A stretch of DNA of 64,000 nt from Clostridium omnivorum (GCF_026012015.1 NZ_BRXR01000001.1:3446728-3510727); one strand, 5' to 3'. Counted from the first letter of the stretch, positions 33,060 to 42,410 are shown. Notes: generated by a model not told the origin, from the letters alone. A program made the numbers and translations.

Positions 33060-34610
33060 ATGGTTTGTAACAGCTGCAAAAGAGAATTTGATGATATAAA
33101 TGGTTTGAAATTTTGTCCATATTGTGGAGCAAACATTGAAAAAGATACTGTTTTAGAAACCGAAAAACTTACTGAAGCAAGTGAGGAAATAACAAGCGAG
33201 GAAGAAACACATACAAAAAGTATACATGATACATTAGATATGCCGGTTATAACAAAAAAAGATATAAGAAAGTATAAAAGAGACAAATTTTTTGAGGCAT
33301 TAAAAAAGCCATTTAAGAATTTGAAAGTAGTAATAACTATTATAGCTGTAATTCTTGTTATGGCAACTGCAGGAGCTGGATATTGGTTTTTATCAGGAAG
33401 GACTGTAGATGAAGGAAGGATAAAAGACGACCTTATAGGTAAAGTATTGACCCTTCCGAAGGGGACAAGTTTAGATATAAAAAAGGGTTATATAAAAAGC
33501 TTTAGTATAAGTGCAAGAAATACAAATAAGCGCGAGAAAAAGGATGATATAAAAGCAAATGTAACCTTAAATAATGGCACCATTGAGGTAAAGGCTTTGC
33601 TATCGCTGCAGTATGTTTATAATGAGAATAAAAAATGGATAATTAGCGATAAGATTAGTCTTGCTGGGGATACTTCTGTAAAGCCTTTGGTAGGTATGGA
33701 TGAAAAGCAAATACTTGAAGGAGTTAAGAAATCAAGTATAAATATTGGCGATACAGCAAAGGCGTTAAGTGAAGAAGATGTTAAAACTCTTAAGATAGCT
33801 TCAAGAACACCGGATTTTTACAATTTAAAAGAGACTGCGATAATAGACGTAGAGATAGACAGTGGAATTATTTCATCTTCAGGTAAAATAAAATGTATGC
33901 TTAATTTTGAAAATGAAGCTTGGAAAATAGCTGGTATAGATAGAAATAGCAATGAGGATTTTGCGTTAGCATTATCATCAGCATTTTCACAAGATAAAAT
34001 ACTTGAGTTAGTTAAAAAGGAGCCTATAGATCAAACTGTAAGCTATGCTAATGTATTTGGTGGCAAGAATTTTTATATTAAGGATAGCTTTACTAAAAGT
34101 ATTAATATAGCAGATAAAAAGTTTGATCCGCAAAGTAAAAATTTAAATATAACTGTTAAAAGACAGAATACAGCAGGAGAGGTTAATTCTGTACTATCAA
34201 CGAATTATACTTATGCACTGTCTTATGACAAAATACAATTGTTAAAAAAGTCAAAAACCACAGTAGATAGCGTTACTATTGCTGACATATCCAAGGATTT
34301 TATAATGTCTAGCATTGTAAATGCTAAGATAGAAGGAAGTTATCAATTTTTATGGTTTTCTGATAGCCATATAATAACCGCTGATGAAGCAAAAACCTTT
34401 AAAACAAGTAAAGTATCATCACAAAAAGGACTGGAAAATGTAAAGTATGTATTTGGAAGCATTGCAAATAGTGATGGAAATAAGCAAAAAACCACTTCTA
34501 TTGTGGCAGTCTATGTACTTGTATATGACAGCTCTAAAGGTTATTCCTGGAAGCTGGATAGAGTGGTAGGAGAGGATTCATCTAATTATAAGACGTATAT
34601 CACTGAATAA
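33060..34610 (+). CDS. Zinc-ribbon membrane protein with large extracytoplasmic domain
   Basis: 516 residues. A zinc ribbon (C3, C6, C19, C22: CNSC...CPYC) begins the protein, then an acidic linker, one transmembrane helix near 87-107 (VVITIIAVILVMATAGAG) and about 400 residues probably outside the cell. The latter contain several similar beta-rich segments (KGYIKSFSISARNTNKREKK; FGGKNFYIKDSFTKS). The family is known in clostridia and bacilli as zinc-ribbon domain proteins of unknown role, perhaps envelope stress sensors. ATG 33060 has TTGGAGGTAGCA before it. Confidence 0.78.
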   Translation: MVCNSCKREFDDINGLKFCPYCGANIEKDTVLETEKLTEASEEITSEEETHTKSIHDTLDMPVITKKDIRKYKRDKFFEALKKPFKNLKVVITIIAVILVMATAGAGYWFLSGRTVDEGRIKDDLIGKVLTLPKGTSLDIKKGYIKSFSISARNTNKREKKDDIKANVTLNNGTIEVKALLSLQYVYNENKKWIISDKISLAGDTSVKPLVGMDEKQILEGVKKSSINIGDTAKALSEEDVKTLKIASRTPDFYNLKETAIIDVEIDSGIISSSGKIKCMLNFENEAWKIAGIDRNSNEDFALALSSAFSQDKILELVKKEPIDQTVSYANVFGGKNFYIKDSFTKSINIADKKFDPQSKNLNITVKRQNTAGEVNSVLSTNYTYALSYDKIQLLKKSKTTVDSVTIADISKDFIMSSIVNAKIEGSYQFLWFSDSHIITADEAKTFKTSKVSSQKGLENVKYVFGSIANSDGNKQKTTSIVAVYVLVYDSSKGYSWKLDRVVGEDSSNYKTYITE

Positions 34611-34633
34611 CAAAATTTAAGCAAGTGAGTAAA

Positions 34634-34668
34634 TAAGGCCACCCATTTTTGAGTAGCCTTATTTTTTA
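34634..34668 (+). terminator. Rho-independent terminator
   Basis: TAAGGC-CAC...GT-GCCTTA hairpin with a following ATTTTTTATT, directly after the zinc-ribbon gene. Confidence 0.75.
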
Positions 34669-34745
34669 TTGAATTGTTCATAGTTGCTTTTGATAACTGT
34701 TCTAAAGCTATGCGATGGAAGGCTTAGTAGAATACATTTTGTACG

Positions 34746-35549
34746 CTACAATATGAATTTTTCAATAGCCTTTGCTACTCCATCATTATCATTATCTAAA
34801 GTTATATATTGAGCTATATTTTTAAGTTCCTCAATGGCATTTCCCATTGCAATTCCAAGACCCGCATAAGTTAACATTTCTATATCGTTTGCTTGGTCCC
34901 CTATACATATTATCTCTTCTCTTTTAATGCCTAGCTTGTCCGCTAAAACTTTAACACCATAGCCTTTATTACAATCTTTATTCATAATTTCCAGAACAGT
35001 TGGCATAGTTTTTACCGCATTATATTCACTATAAAATTCCTTAGGTAGCTCAAGCATTTTTTGGGCCAGTAATTCTTCAGTCTGAGAAAATAATATCTTT
35101 GTAATCTCATCATCAGCTTTAACATCTGAGTTAATATTAACAATTTTAACAGGTGTTCCAACATATTCTGCTTCAAACCTTGTAAATTCACTTTCTTCTG
35201 CAGCAATAGCACCTTCATGGGTATATGCAATCATATTAATTCCTAATTTCTTACTTAAACTGTGTGCCTTTGCTAAATCCCTACCCCTTAACCCTTTATA
35301 GGCAATACATTCAAAATTATTGGTTCTATATATAGTTCCACCATTATTGGCAATAAGGTATTGATTCTCTCCTCTTAAATTAACTTCCTCTAAAAAACTA
35401 TCTAAACCCTTAAGTCCTCTTCCAGAGGTTATAACTACATTAACACCTTTTTCTATAGCTTTATTAATTGCTTCTTTGTTAGCTCTCGAAATACATTTGT
35501 TACTATTTAGTAATGTTCCATCCATATCAACTGTTAATAGCTTGTACAT
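34746..35549 (-). CDS. Cof-type HAD phosphatase
   Basis: 267 residues. HAD motif I is VDMDGTLLNSN (catalytic Asp8 and Asp10), motif II is VITSGRG, and motif IV is CIGDQANDIEML. The Cof-type cap lies between. Members dephosphorylate sugar phosphates, nucleotides or pyridoxal phosphate. The gene is divergent from the DeoR-type regulator at 35882, and the two may be functionally linked, since DeoR proteins often sense sugar phosphates. AGGTAAAACATG holds the ribosome binding site and start. Confidence 0.86.
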   Translation of the reverse strand: MYKLLTVDMDGTLLNSNKCISRANKEAINKAIEKGVNVVITSGRGLKGLDSFLEEVNLRGENQYLIANNGGTIYRTNNFECIAYKGLRGRDLAKAHSLSKKLGINMIAYTHEGAIAAEESEFTRFEAEYVGTPVKIVNINSDVKADDEITKILFSQTEELLAQKMLELPKEFYSEYNAVKTMPTVLEIMNKDCNKGYGVKVLADKLGIKREEIICIGDQANDIEMLTYAGLGIAMGNAIEELKNIAQYITLDNDNDGVAKAIEKFIL

Positions 35550-35881
35550 GTTTTACCTCCTACCATTGGTGCTTTTGTATTCATTAATTAGGCATCTTCA
35601 AAATAATTAGCACTGCGCTAAGCTTTTAAAGATGCCTATACATATAAAATATTACGCTAGGCATTACCCTATTACGCTAAATTATATGAACTATTAAATT
35701 GTAACACTGATTAACTAGTTTTATCATTATTATTTACTATTGTTTGTTATTAATTATTATCTGTTATTATCATTGTATATCATTTTCGACCTTTGTTCAA
35801 GTTATTTTATGAATTTATATAATAATGTTATAATATTAATAAAGAACGATACTAAACGTTAATGATTGGTGAGGTGCTTAA
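35550..35881. promoter_or_regulatory. Divergent promoter region with inverted repeat
   Basis: 332 bp between the HAD and DeoR genes. TAGGCATCTT (35590) and AAGATGCCTA (35629) form 10-bp arms 29 bp apart, and ATTACGCTA occurs twice (35651-35659 and 35671-35679). These may be regulator sites. The region is very AT-rich toward 35750-35880. Confidence 0.5.
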
Positions 35882-36643
35882 ATGTTTACTGAAGAAAGAT
35901 TAGAACAAATCCTAAGTATGCTTAATGAAAATGGCAGAGTAAAAGTTACTGAACTAAGTGAACGATTTAATGTTTCACAAGGTATGATAAGAAAAGATTT
36001 GCAGAGGCTAGAAGCAGAGGGGGTTCTTCAAAGGACCTATGGTGGGGCTATCTTAAATAGAAAAATCTCTAAAAGCAGTTCTATAACAGCTAGAATGAAA
36101 GTTAATTTAAGCAGCAAGGAGTTAATAGCTGAAAAGGCCTTTGCCATAATAGAAGATGAAGATGTAGTTTTTTTAGAGCCCTCAAGTATTAATTTTCTGT
36201 TAGCTAAACTAATTGCAAATAGTACTAAGAAGATTACTTTGATAACTAATATGTCCATAATACCGCCTCTCTTTAATGATAACGAAACCGTTAAGCTTAT
36301 ATGCATTGGTGGTGTATATGATAATAAATCTGGTGGAGTTATGGGCTCAGAAGCAATTAAGAGTATAGCTAAATATACTTTTAATAAAGGTTTTTTAGGA
36401 AGCTCAGGCGTGAATTTAATTACTAATAGCGTAGGCACCGCCACCTTAGAAGATGGAAATCTAAAGGAGATTATTGTTTCAAATAGCAAGGAAGTATACC
36501 TGCTAGTTGAAAAGGAAAAATTTAATATAGATAGCACTTATAGATTTGCTACTTTAGATGAATTCCATGGTATAATTACCGATTCAGATATTACAGATGA
36601 TATTAGGGAAAAGCTAAAAAAGTTAAATGTGAATTTAATATGA
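35882..36643 (+). CDS. DeoR family transcriptional regulator
   Basis: 253 residues. The DeoR helix-turn-helix (about 1-57) reads RVKVTELSERFNVSQGMIRK then DLQRLEAEGVLQRTYGGA. The sensor domain (about 75-250) has FLEPSSINFLL, IGGVYDNKSGG and KGFLGSSGVN, typical of sugar-phosphate-sensing DeoR proteins. No sugar kinase or transport gene follows, so the regulated gene may be the divergent HAD phosphatase. TGGTGAGGTGCTTAA precedes the ATG. Confidence 0.86.
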   Translation: MFTEERLEQILSMLNENGRVKVTELSERFNVSQGMIRKDLQRLEAEGVLQRTYGGAILNRKISKSSSITARMKVNLSSKELIAEKAFAIIEDEDVVFLEPSSINFLLAKLIANSTKKITLITNMSIIPPLFNDNETVKLICIGGVYDNKSGGVMGSEAIKSIAKYTFNKGFLGSSGVNLITNSVGTATLEDGNLKEIIVSNSKEVYLLVEKEKFNIDSTYRFATLDEFHGIITDSDITDDIREKLKKLNVNLI

Positions 36644-36847
36644 CTCTAAAAAGTGCCAAATTGCAGCACTTTTGTACATAAATGCAAAAGCAATATAGAA
36701 CTTTAAAAAGCCATAGTAGTTCCGAATGTATTCCATGTGGGTAATGTGTAAAAATATACTTGGGATGTATATGAAAGAATGACATTCCATATGGCAATCC
36801 TTTATATTAGCATGGGAAATAGATTAAAGCCCATCTTAATAAAACCT

Positions 36848-36862
36848 TAAGGTTTTCATAAG
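36848..36862 (+). promoter_or_regulatory. VanR boxes upstream of vanR
   Basis: TTAAGGTTTTCATAAG contains TAAG at 36848 and 36859, exactly 11 bp apart, the same spacing as upstream of vanH and the carboxypeptidase. It is 80 bp before the vanR start. Suggests autoactivation. Confidence 0.55.
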
Positions 36863-36939
36863 AAAATTAATATGAAATAAATTTTTGTTTTGCAGTACTA
36901 TGATAATGATTGTTTAACTAGGAAGAAGGGATGGAACTT

Positions 36940-37638
36940 ATGAGTGTAAATATTTTGGTTGTAGACGATGAGCAGTCAATAGCAGACCTAATTGAAGTTT
37001 ATTTAAAAAATGAAGGTTTTACTATATATAAATTTTATAACGGTGAAGATGCGCTCCGGTGTGTTGAGTCGGAACAGTTAGAGCTTGCCATACTAGATGT
37101 TATGCTGCCTGATATCGATGGCTTTACTATCTGCCAGAAGATTAGGGAAAAGTATAATTTTCCAGTTATCATGCTCACTGCTAAAGAAGAAGAGATTGAT
37201 AAAATTACCGGATTGACACTAGGTGCAGATGATTATATAACAAAACCCTTTCGACCTTTGGAGCTTGTTGCTCGTGTGAAGGCACAGCTTCGGAGATTTA
37301 CCAAATATAATTCTGCTGAACCAAATCAGGAAGAACACTTGATTACCTTTTCTGGATTGGTATTGGACATGGATACTCATGAATGTACGCTAAATGAGAA
37401 AAAGTTATCCTTAACGCCTACAGAATTTTCAATTCTTTGGGTCCTTTGCTCCAATCGCGGACGGGTGGTGAGTTCGGATGAATTGTTCCATGAAGTATGG
37501 GGAGATAAGTATTTTAGCAACAGCAACAATACTGTAATGGTTCATATCCGACATCTAAGAGAAAAAATGCACGACAGCGCAGAACATCCCAAATATATCA
37601 AAACTGTATGGGGGGTTGGCTATAAAATTGAAAAGTAA
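36940..37638 (+). CDS. vanR: VanR response regulator, OmpR type
   Basis: 232 residues: receiver domain (about 1-120; phosphoacceptor Asp in LAILDVMLPD) and OmpR winged helix (about 130-230; LTPTEFSILWVLCSNRG, ending KYIKTVWGVGYKIEK). It follows enterococcal VanR closely along its length. Phosphorylated VanR should activate the resistance promoters. Start 36940 (MSVNILVV) is preferred over 36931 because AAGGG lies at the right distance and it matches the family. The 3' end overlaps vanS by 23 bp, as in the enterococcal VanA cluster. Confidence 0.92.
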   Translation: MSVNILVVDDEQSIADLIEVYLKNEGFTIYKFYNGEDALRCVESEQLELAILDVMLPDIDGFTICQKIREKYNFPVIMLTAKEEEIDKITGLTLGADDYITKPFRPLELVARVKAQLRRFTKYNSAEPNQEEHLITFSGLVLDMDTHECTLNEKKLSLTPTEFSILWVLCSNRGRVVSSDELFHEVWGDKYFSNSNNTVMVHIRHLREKMHDSAEHPKYIKTVWGVGYKIEK

Positions 37639-38755
37639 GATAGATAAAAGAAGGAATGACTATACAAAAATAAAAGGAAAATTATTTTCGCAAATGCTTC
37701 TGATTACTGTTGCCGCCACTGTGACTGTTTATGTATTGCGGGAAATCCTGCGTGGACAGATCGGAAATCGCATCGTTCGGTTTTTAGTCAGCGCTTTTAA
37801 TTTTGACAATTCGGATGCACTGACAATATATCAGTTAGTGATTCGCAACAATATGGGCATAATCATTTTTGTTGTAATCCTAATATTTCTGGCTATCCTT
37901 TTTCGATTTTCTGCTTCATGGTTCACAAAGTATTTTGATGAAATAAGCGCTGGAATGGATAAACTTACTGAGGAATCCAATAATGAAATTACTTTATCAC
38001 CAGAATTGGATTTTATGGAAAATAAGCTTAATCAGATAAAAAACAACTTGGAAAAACAAAAAAAAGCTGCACTTGATGCCGAGCAGCGCAAAAATGATTT
38101 GGTGGTTTACTTGGCTCATGATATAAAGACACCTCTCACCTCTGTTATAGGATACTTAAGTCTTCTGGATGAGGCTCCTGATATGCCACTTAAGCAGAAG
38201 GAAAAATATGTAAGTGTTACTTTGGAAAAAGCTTATCGATTAGAGCAGCTTATAAATGAGTTTTTTGAGATCACAAGATTTAATCTTCAAACCATTGTTT
38301 TGAATAAAGAAAAAATCAATTTACTGTTCATGCTCCAGCAGATGGCAGATGAATTCTATCCAATGCTGACTCCACAGGAAAAGCAGATATCTGTTAATGT
38401 GCCTGACGACCTCACTCTGTGGGGAGATGCAGATAAACTGGCTCGTGTGTTCAATAACATTCTGAAAAATGCCATAGCCTATAGCTATGAAAATAGTGTC
38501 ATTGACATTTCTGCACAGCAGCAAGACGAAAATATAATTATAATTTTTACTAATCAGGGAAATCCAATCCCAAAGGCAAAGCTTGAATCTATTTTTGAAA
38601 AGTTTTATCGATTAGATTCTGCACGTTCCTCAAACACTGGTGGAGCAGGGTTAGGTTTGGCAATTGCTCAAGAAATTGTCACGGCTCACGATGGAACAAT
38701 CTCTGTGGCAAGTAATACAGAAAATACTACATTTACAGTAAAGCTTCCCTTATAA
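37616..38755 (+). CDS. vanS: VanS sensor histidine kinase
   Basis: 379 residues with TTG start overlapping vanR (IKLKSKIDKRRNDYTKIKGK). Two transmembrane helices (about 25-45 and 78-98) enclose a short extracellular loop, as in VanA-type VanS. The H-box is LAHDIKTPLTSVIGYLSLLD; N, G1 and G2 boxes are NNILKNAIAYS, FEKFYRLDSAR and GGAGLGLAIA. It senses glycopeptide or its cell-wall effect and phosphorylates VanR. Confidence 0.92.
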   Translation: MAIKLKSKIDKRRNDYTKIKGKLFSQMLLITVAATVTVYVLREILRGQIGNRIVRFLVSAFNFDNSDALTIYQLVIRNNMGIIIFVVILIFLAILFRFSASWFTKYFDEISAGMDKLTEESNNEITLSPELDFMENKLNQIKNNLEKQKKAALDAEQRKNDLVVYLAHDIKTPLTSVIGYLSLLDEAPDMPLKQKEKYVSVTLEKAYRLEQLINEFFEITRFNLQTIVLNKEKINLLFMLQQMADEFYPMLTPQEKQISVNVPDDLTLWGDADKLARVFNNILKNAIAYSYENSVIDISAQQQDENIIIIFTNQGNPIPKAKLESIFEKFYRLDSARSSNTGGAGLGLAIAQEIVTAHDGTISVASNTENTTFTVKLPL

Positions 38756-38782
38756 AAAAAGCTTAAGAAGTATGGAGATATT

Positions 38783-39331
38783 ATGAATAAACGAGAGAGA
38801 ATTGAATCAGTCTTTTTATATGGAGTTTTTATTTGTTATATACTTTTTTTAATTAAACTGTTGTTATTATCAAGAGTTTCGCCTATGGCTATGTTTAATA
38901 GTCAAAGGACTGTAAATAGGTCAATTAATCTCATTCCTTTTTATAGTATAAAGGAATATATATTTAGCAACTCTGCCACTATAAAAAGATTCGCATTTAG
39001 TAATGTGGTTGGCAATATAGCTATCTTTATTCCTCTTGGCACATATTTGTCATTATTGAAAAAAAATAAAAGAGTAATAAACAATCTGCTGTTTATATTT
39101 ATAGTGAGCTTATCTATAGAAATCATTCAAGGACTTTTAGGCATTGGAGCAGCAGACATTGATGACATAATTTTAAATTGTTTGGGTGGATTAATAGGTA
39201 TTTTAGGGTATAAGTTTTTATTGTTTATATTACGGAATGAGAAAAAAGTACATGGTGCAATCACAATAATATCTGCAATAGGATTACCTGTTTTATTATA
39301 TTTATTATTTGTGGCGAGATTGAGATTATGA
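38783..39331 (+). CDS. vanZ: VanZ family membrane protein
   Basis: 182 residues with about four or five membrane helices. The VanZ signature NLIPFYSIKEY and NVVGNIAIFIPLGTYLSLL, then SLSIEIIQGLLGIGAADIDD is complete. VanZ proteins lower teicoplanin and lipoglycopeptide susceptibility. Unlike the enterococcal vanA operon, vanZ lies between vanS and vanH rather than at the end. TATGGAGATATT precedes the ATG. Confidence 0.87.
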   Translation: MNKRERIESVFLYGVFICYILFLIKLLLLSRVSPMAMFNSQRTVNRSINLIPFYSIKEYIFSNSATIKRFAFSNVVGNIAIFIPLGTYLSLLKKNKRVINNLLFIFIVSLSIEIIQGLLGIGAADIDDIILNCLGGLIGILGYKFLLFILRNEKKVHGAITIISAIGLPVLLYLLFVARLRL

Positions 39332-39365
39332 GTAACTTTATTGCATGTTCAAGAAGATACTATGC

Positions 39366-39440
39366 ACAAAAGGAGAACACCATTCTAAGCAGTATAATAT
39401 TACCGATGCATTAGCTGCATATCGCAATATAGGAAAATAA
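39366..39440 (+). pseudogene. C-terminal remnant of a D,D-carboxypeptidase
   Basis: The frame TKGEHHSKQYNITDALAAYR then NIGK and stop is nearly the same as the C-terminus of the intact carboxypeptidase at 42691 (AKGDHHSKQYNITDALAVYN). Only about 24 codons remain and nothing of the catalytic domain. It is a footprint of an earlier duplicate or of a rearrangement that built the cluster. Confidence 0.85.
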
Positions 39441-39494
39441 TAAGTTCTTCATAAGAATTTATTAAGAGTTTTATAAGTAAAAATTCCAATATAG
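39441..39494 (+). promoter_or_regulatory. VanR-controlled promoter of vanH
   Basis: TAAG occurs at 39441, 39452, 39463 and 39474, exactly every 11 bp, followed 6 bp later by AATTCCAATATAG, which contains a TATAGC -10-like box. The same layout lies before the carboxypeptidase gene. OmpR-type regulators such as VanR bind direct repeats of this period. Confidence 0.7.
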
Positions 39495-39541
39495 CCTGCC
39501 TGATTTCGATAAGATGAAATTGTCGAATCAGACAGGCTTTT
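39493..39541 (+). terminator. Hairpin, likely terminator of upstream transcripts
   Basis: AGCCTGCCTGATTTCGA (39493-39509) pairs with TCGAATCAGACAGGCT (39523-39538) and is followed by TTTTATAT. If transcription from the VanR promoter begins near 39502, that RNA lacks part of the left arm, so it would stop only read-through from vanZ. Confidence 0.6.
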
Positions 39542-39707
39542 ATATTTCTGAAAGGGGGTCTCGGACATGAAAAGATAATAGATCATATAAATGTTTCTAT
39601 TTCTACTTGCAAACTGAAGAGTGAAGAAAAGATATTGCTTCTTTGTTAATTTGATAGTATGCGATAAAAACAAAGAAGAATGTAATAGGAAAGGATAAAC
39701 CTAAATT

Positions 39708-40667
39708 ATGTCAAAGATAGGAGTTACAATTTATGGATGCAGTAAGGATGAGGCCGTTTTGTTCCGAGAGATGGGGCCTCGCTTTGGTGTTGAGCCAACT
39801 ATCACAGATGCTGCGCTATCTGAAGTTAATATTGAACTAGCACTTGGAAATTCACGCATTAGTGTGGATCATAAAACGCAAATAACAAATTCAATTCTTC
39901 TTGAGCTCAGTAAGGTTGGTGTAAAGTATATCTCTACAAGAAGTATTGGATGTAACCATATTAATGTAAAATACGCTGAGAGAGTTGGCATTTCCGTTGA
40001 AAATGTTACTTATTCTCCTGATAGCGTGGCTGATTACACTTTAATGCTGATGCTGATGGCAGTGCGAAATGTAAAATCCATTATTAGCCGTGCAGATATT
40101 CAGGATTTCACATTGAATGCTGTACGAGGGAAAGAATTACGCGATATGACCATTGGGGTAATCGGAACAGGACGTATTGGCACAGCAGTTATAAATAGGC
40201 TGAGGGGCTTTGGTTGCAATATATTAGCCTATGACCATAGTCCACAAACCTTTGCAGATTACGTTGATCTTGATGAATTGTTACAGAAGAGCGATATCGT
40301 AACGCTCCATATACCACTTAATGCGGATACAAAGCATATTCTTAATGGTAAGCGTATGGAGCAGATGAAGTACGGCGCGTTTGTTATAAATACTGGGCGT
40401 GGTTCGCTTCTTGATACCGAGGCTCTTATTCAAGCTTTAGAAAGCGGTAAACTAGGCGGTGCGGCGCTTGATGTCCTGGAAGGAGAGGAAGGGGTATTCT
40501 ACTTTGATTACAGAAAAAAAACCATTGAAAGCAAACTGCTGCTCAGATTACAAAAATTACCGAATGTACTTATTACCCCGCACACCGCCTATTATACAGA
40601 ACACGCCTTGAGCGATACTGCTCTAAATACTATTATAAATTGCCTAAAATTTGAAAGGAGAAAGTAA
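39708..40667 (+). CDS. vanH: VanH D-lactate dehydrogenase
   Basis: 319 residues. The NAD-binding motif is GVIGTGRIGTAV and the catalytic Arg, Glu and His are found in NTGRGSLLDT, the LEGEEGVF segment and ITPHTAYYTEHA. STRSIGCNHINVKYAERVGI is characteristic of VanH. The enzyme reduces pyruvate to D-lactate, supplied to the ligase encoded next. GC is well above the host genes. Its stop lies 1 bp before the ligase start, a tight operon. Confidence 0.92.
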   Translation: MSKIGVTIYGCSKDEAVLFREMGPRFGVEPTITDAALSEVNIELALGNSRISVDHKTQITNSILLELSKVGVKYISTRSIGCNHINVKYAERVGISVENVTYSPDSVADYTLMLMLMAVRNVKSIISRADIQDFTLNAVRGKELRDMTIGVIGTGRIGTAVINRLRGFGCNILAYDHSPQTFADYVDLDELLQKSDIVTLHIPLNADTKHILNGKRMEQMKYGAFVINTGRGSLLDTEALIQALESGKLGGAALDVLEGEEGVFYFDYRKKTIESKLLLRLQKLPNVLITPHTAYYTEHALSDTALNTIINCLKFERRK

Positions 40668-40668
40668 C

Positions 40669-41709
40669 ATGGATAGATTGAAAATAGCAATTATATTTGG
40701 GGGCTGTTCCGAAGAACATCCTATCTCAGTTAAATCTGCGCACGAGGTGGCAAAAAACCTTGATATGGAAAAGTATGAACCGTTCTATATTGGAATTACG
40801 AAAAATGGTGATTGGAAGCTTTGTAACTTCCCTGACTCAAATTGGGAAAACGGCAGCTGCCGTCCGGTTATGCTGTCACCAGACAGAAGCGTACACGGAT
40901 TGCTTGTCATGGAGCAAGGACAATACAAACCCATTAGGTTGGATATGGTGTTTCCTGTTTTGCATGGCAAGCTTGGCGAGGATGGTGCGATGCAAGGCTT
41001 GTTAGAGCTTTCCGGCATACCATACGTAGGCTGCGATGTCCAAAGTTCTGCTCTGTGTATGGACAAATCCCTTGCTAATATGGTGGCTAGAAACGCTGGA
41101 ATTGCTACGCCAAATTTCTGGACTGTCACGGGAAGCGAGAATATTGATGCCAATCAATTTACCTATCCCGTTTTTGTAAAGCCTGCTCGTTCAGGTTCAT
41201 CTTTCGGAGTCAGTAAGGTATGTGGAAAAGAGGAATTACTCAGTGCGGTGGAGACTGCAAAACAGTTTGACTGGAAGGTGCTTATAGAAGAGGCTATCGT
41301 TGGCAGCGAGGTAGGATGTGCCATATTAGGGAACGGCATGGATTTAATTGTAGGCGAGGTAGATCAAATTTCTCTATCTCATGGTTTTTTCAGAATCCAT
41401 CAAGAGGATAAGCCTGAAAGCGGTTCTGAAAACTCAGCTGTAATTGTTCCTGCTGACATTTCGGCAGAGGCGCGCTTGCGAGTTCAGGAGACAGCAAAAG
41501 CCGTATATCGCGCATTGGGATGCAGTGGACTTTCGCGGGTAGATATGTTCCTTACTGAGGATGGAAAAGTAATACTTAACGAGGTTAATACTCTGCCTGG
41601 TATGACCTCGTACAGCCGTTATCCTAGAATGATGGCAGCCGCTGGGTTGCCTCTTACGGAAGTGATAGACCGTATTGTAAAATTGACATTGAAAGGAGGA
41701 AGACTATGA
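40669..41709 (+). CDS. D-Ala-D-Lac ligase, VanA/VanB-like
   Basis: 346 residues closely following VanA: KIAIIFGGCSEEHPISVKSA, PVFVKPARSGSSFGVSKV, NEVNTLPGMTSYSRYPRMMA. H244 lies in GFFRIHQED, the omega-loop histidine that marks depsipeptide (D-lactate) ligases; D-Ala-D-Ser ligases do not have it. The enzyme thus should make D-Ala-D-Lac. Which van letter type applies needs comparison. AAAGGAGAAAGTAAC precedes the ATG; the longer frame from 40651 overlaps vanH. Confidence 0.92.
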   Translation: MDRLKIAIIFGGCSEEHPISVKSAHEVAKNLDMEKYEPFYIGITKNGDWKLCNFPDSNWENGSCRPVMLSPDRSVHGLLVMEQGQYKPIRLDMVFPVLHGKLGEDGAMQGLLELSGIPYVGCDVQSSALCMDKSLANMVARNAGIATPNFWTVTGSENIDANQFTYPVFVKPARSGSSFGVSKVCGKEELLSAVETAKQFDWKVLIEEAIVGSEVGCAILGNGMDLIVGEVDQISLSHGFFRIHQEDKPESGSENSAVIVPADISAEARLRVQETAKAVYRALGCSGLSRVDMFLTEDGKVILNEVNTLPGMTSYSRYPRMMAAAGLPLTEVIDRIVKLTLKGGRL

Positions 41710-42314
41710 AAAATGATTTTGTGTTTGTAGATGAGTTTGTACCCGGAATACGTTGGGATGCTAAATATGCTACATGGGATAATTTTACCGGCAAGCCTGT
41801 GGACGGATATGTAGTCAATCGAATTGTGGGTACCACAGCATTGTGTACAGCTCTTAAAAAAGTGCGAGAAAAAGCCACATCCGCTGGCTTTGGCTTGTTA
41901 CTTTGGGATGGTTATCGCCCTCAAAGCGCCGTAGATTGTTTTCTCCGCTGGTCAAAACAGCCGGAAGATGGCCAGACGAAGCTAAAACACTATCCCAATA
42001 TTGACAAAACTGAGATGATTGAAAAAGGATATGTGGCCTCTAAGTCTGGCCACAGTCGAGGAAGTGCAATTGATTTAACACTTTATCATTTAGCTACTGG
42101 TAAACTTGTCCCAATGGGAGGCGACTTTGATTTGATGGATTCAGTGTCACATCATGGAGCAAAAAGAATAACGCAAGTGGAAGCGAGAAACCGTCAATAC
42201 CTTTGCTCTATCATGGAGGCCAGCGGTTTTGTTTCATATGATTGTGAGTGGTGGCATTACACACTGAAACACGAACCTTATCCAAACACTTATTTTGATT
42301 TCCCCATCGCATAG
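41706..42314 (+). CDS. vanX: VanX D-Ala-D-Ala dipeptidase
   Basis: 202 residues, the usual length. Zinc ligands H116, D123 and H184 and catalytic E181 and R71 are all present (SKSGHSRGSAIDLTL; CEWWHYTL; WDGYRPQSA). The enzyme destroys host-made D-Ala-D-Ala so that only D-Ala-D-Lac enters the wall. It overlaps the ligase stop by 4 bases and is thus translationally coupled. Confidence 0.93.
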   Translation: MKNDFVFVDEFVPGIRWDAKYATWDNFTGKPVDGYVVNRIVGTTALCTALKKVREKATSAGFGLLLWDGYRPQSAVDCFLRWSKQPEDGQTKLKHYPNIDKTEMIEKGYVASKSGHSRGSAIDLTLYHLATGKLVPMGGDFDLMDSVSHHGAKRITQVEARNRQYLCSIMEASGFVSYDCEWWHYTLKHEPYPNTYFDFPIA

Positions 42315-42410
42315 TTGAACCAGTGAAAGAAATTGCTAAAGGTGTTGAAAGCATTTATAGCAGCTAATATTTAGTCAACACAATCTATATGATAAGAGGT
42401 GCTTGTTGCA

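Larger units (their letters stand above)
39332..39707. other. Intergenic region before vanH
   Basis: 376 bp. It holds, in order, a carboxypeptidase remnant (39366-39440), four VanR boxes (39441-39477), a conserved AATTCCAATATAG promoter element (39482-39494), a large hairpin (39493-39541) and about 160 bp of leader without a recognised structure. Confidence 0.7.

Noticed and set aside
35882-36643. DeoR gene as the first gene of a fructose or sugar operon
   Set aside because: No kinase or phosphotransferase system gene follows; the next genes are vanR and vanS.
39493-39541. A riboswitch before vanH
   Set aside because: Only one simple hairpin with a T run; no known aptamer elements. VanR boxes explain the regulation.
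40785-41153. Minus-strand frame opposite the D-Ala-D-Lac ligase
   Set aside because: Shadow of the ligase gene with no start signal; coding evidence is entirely on the plus strand.
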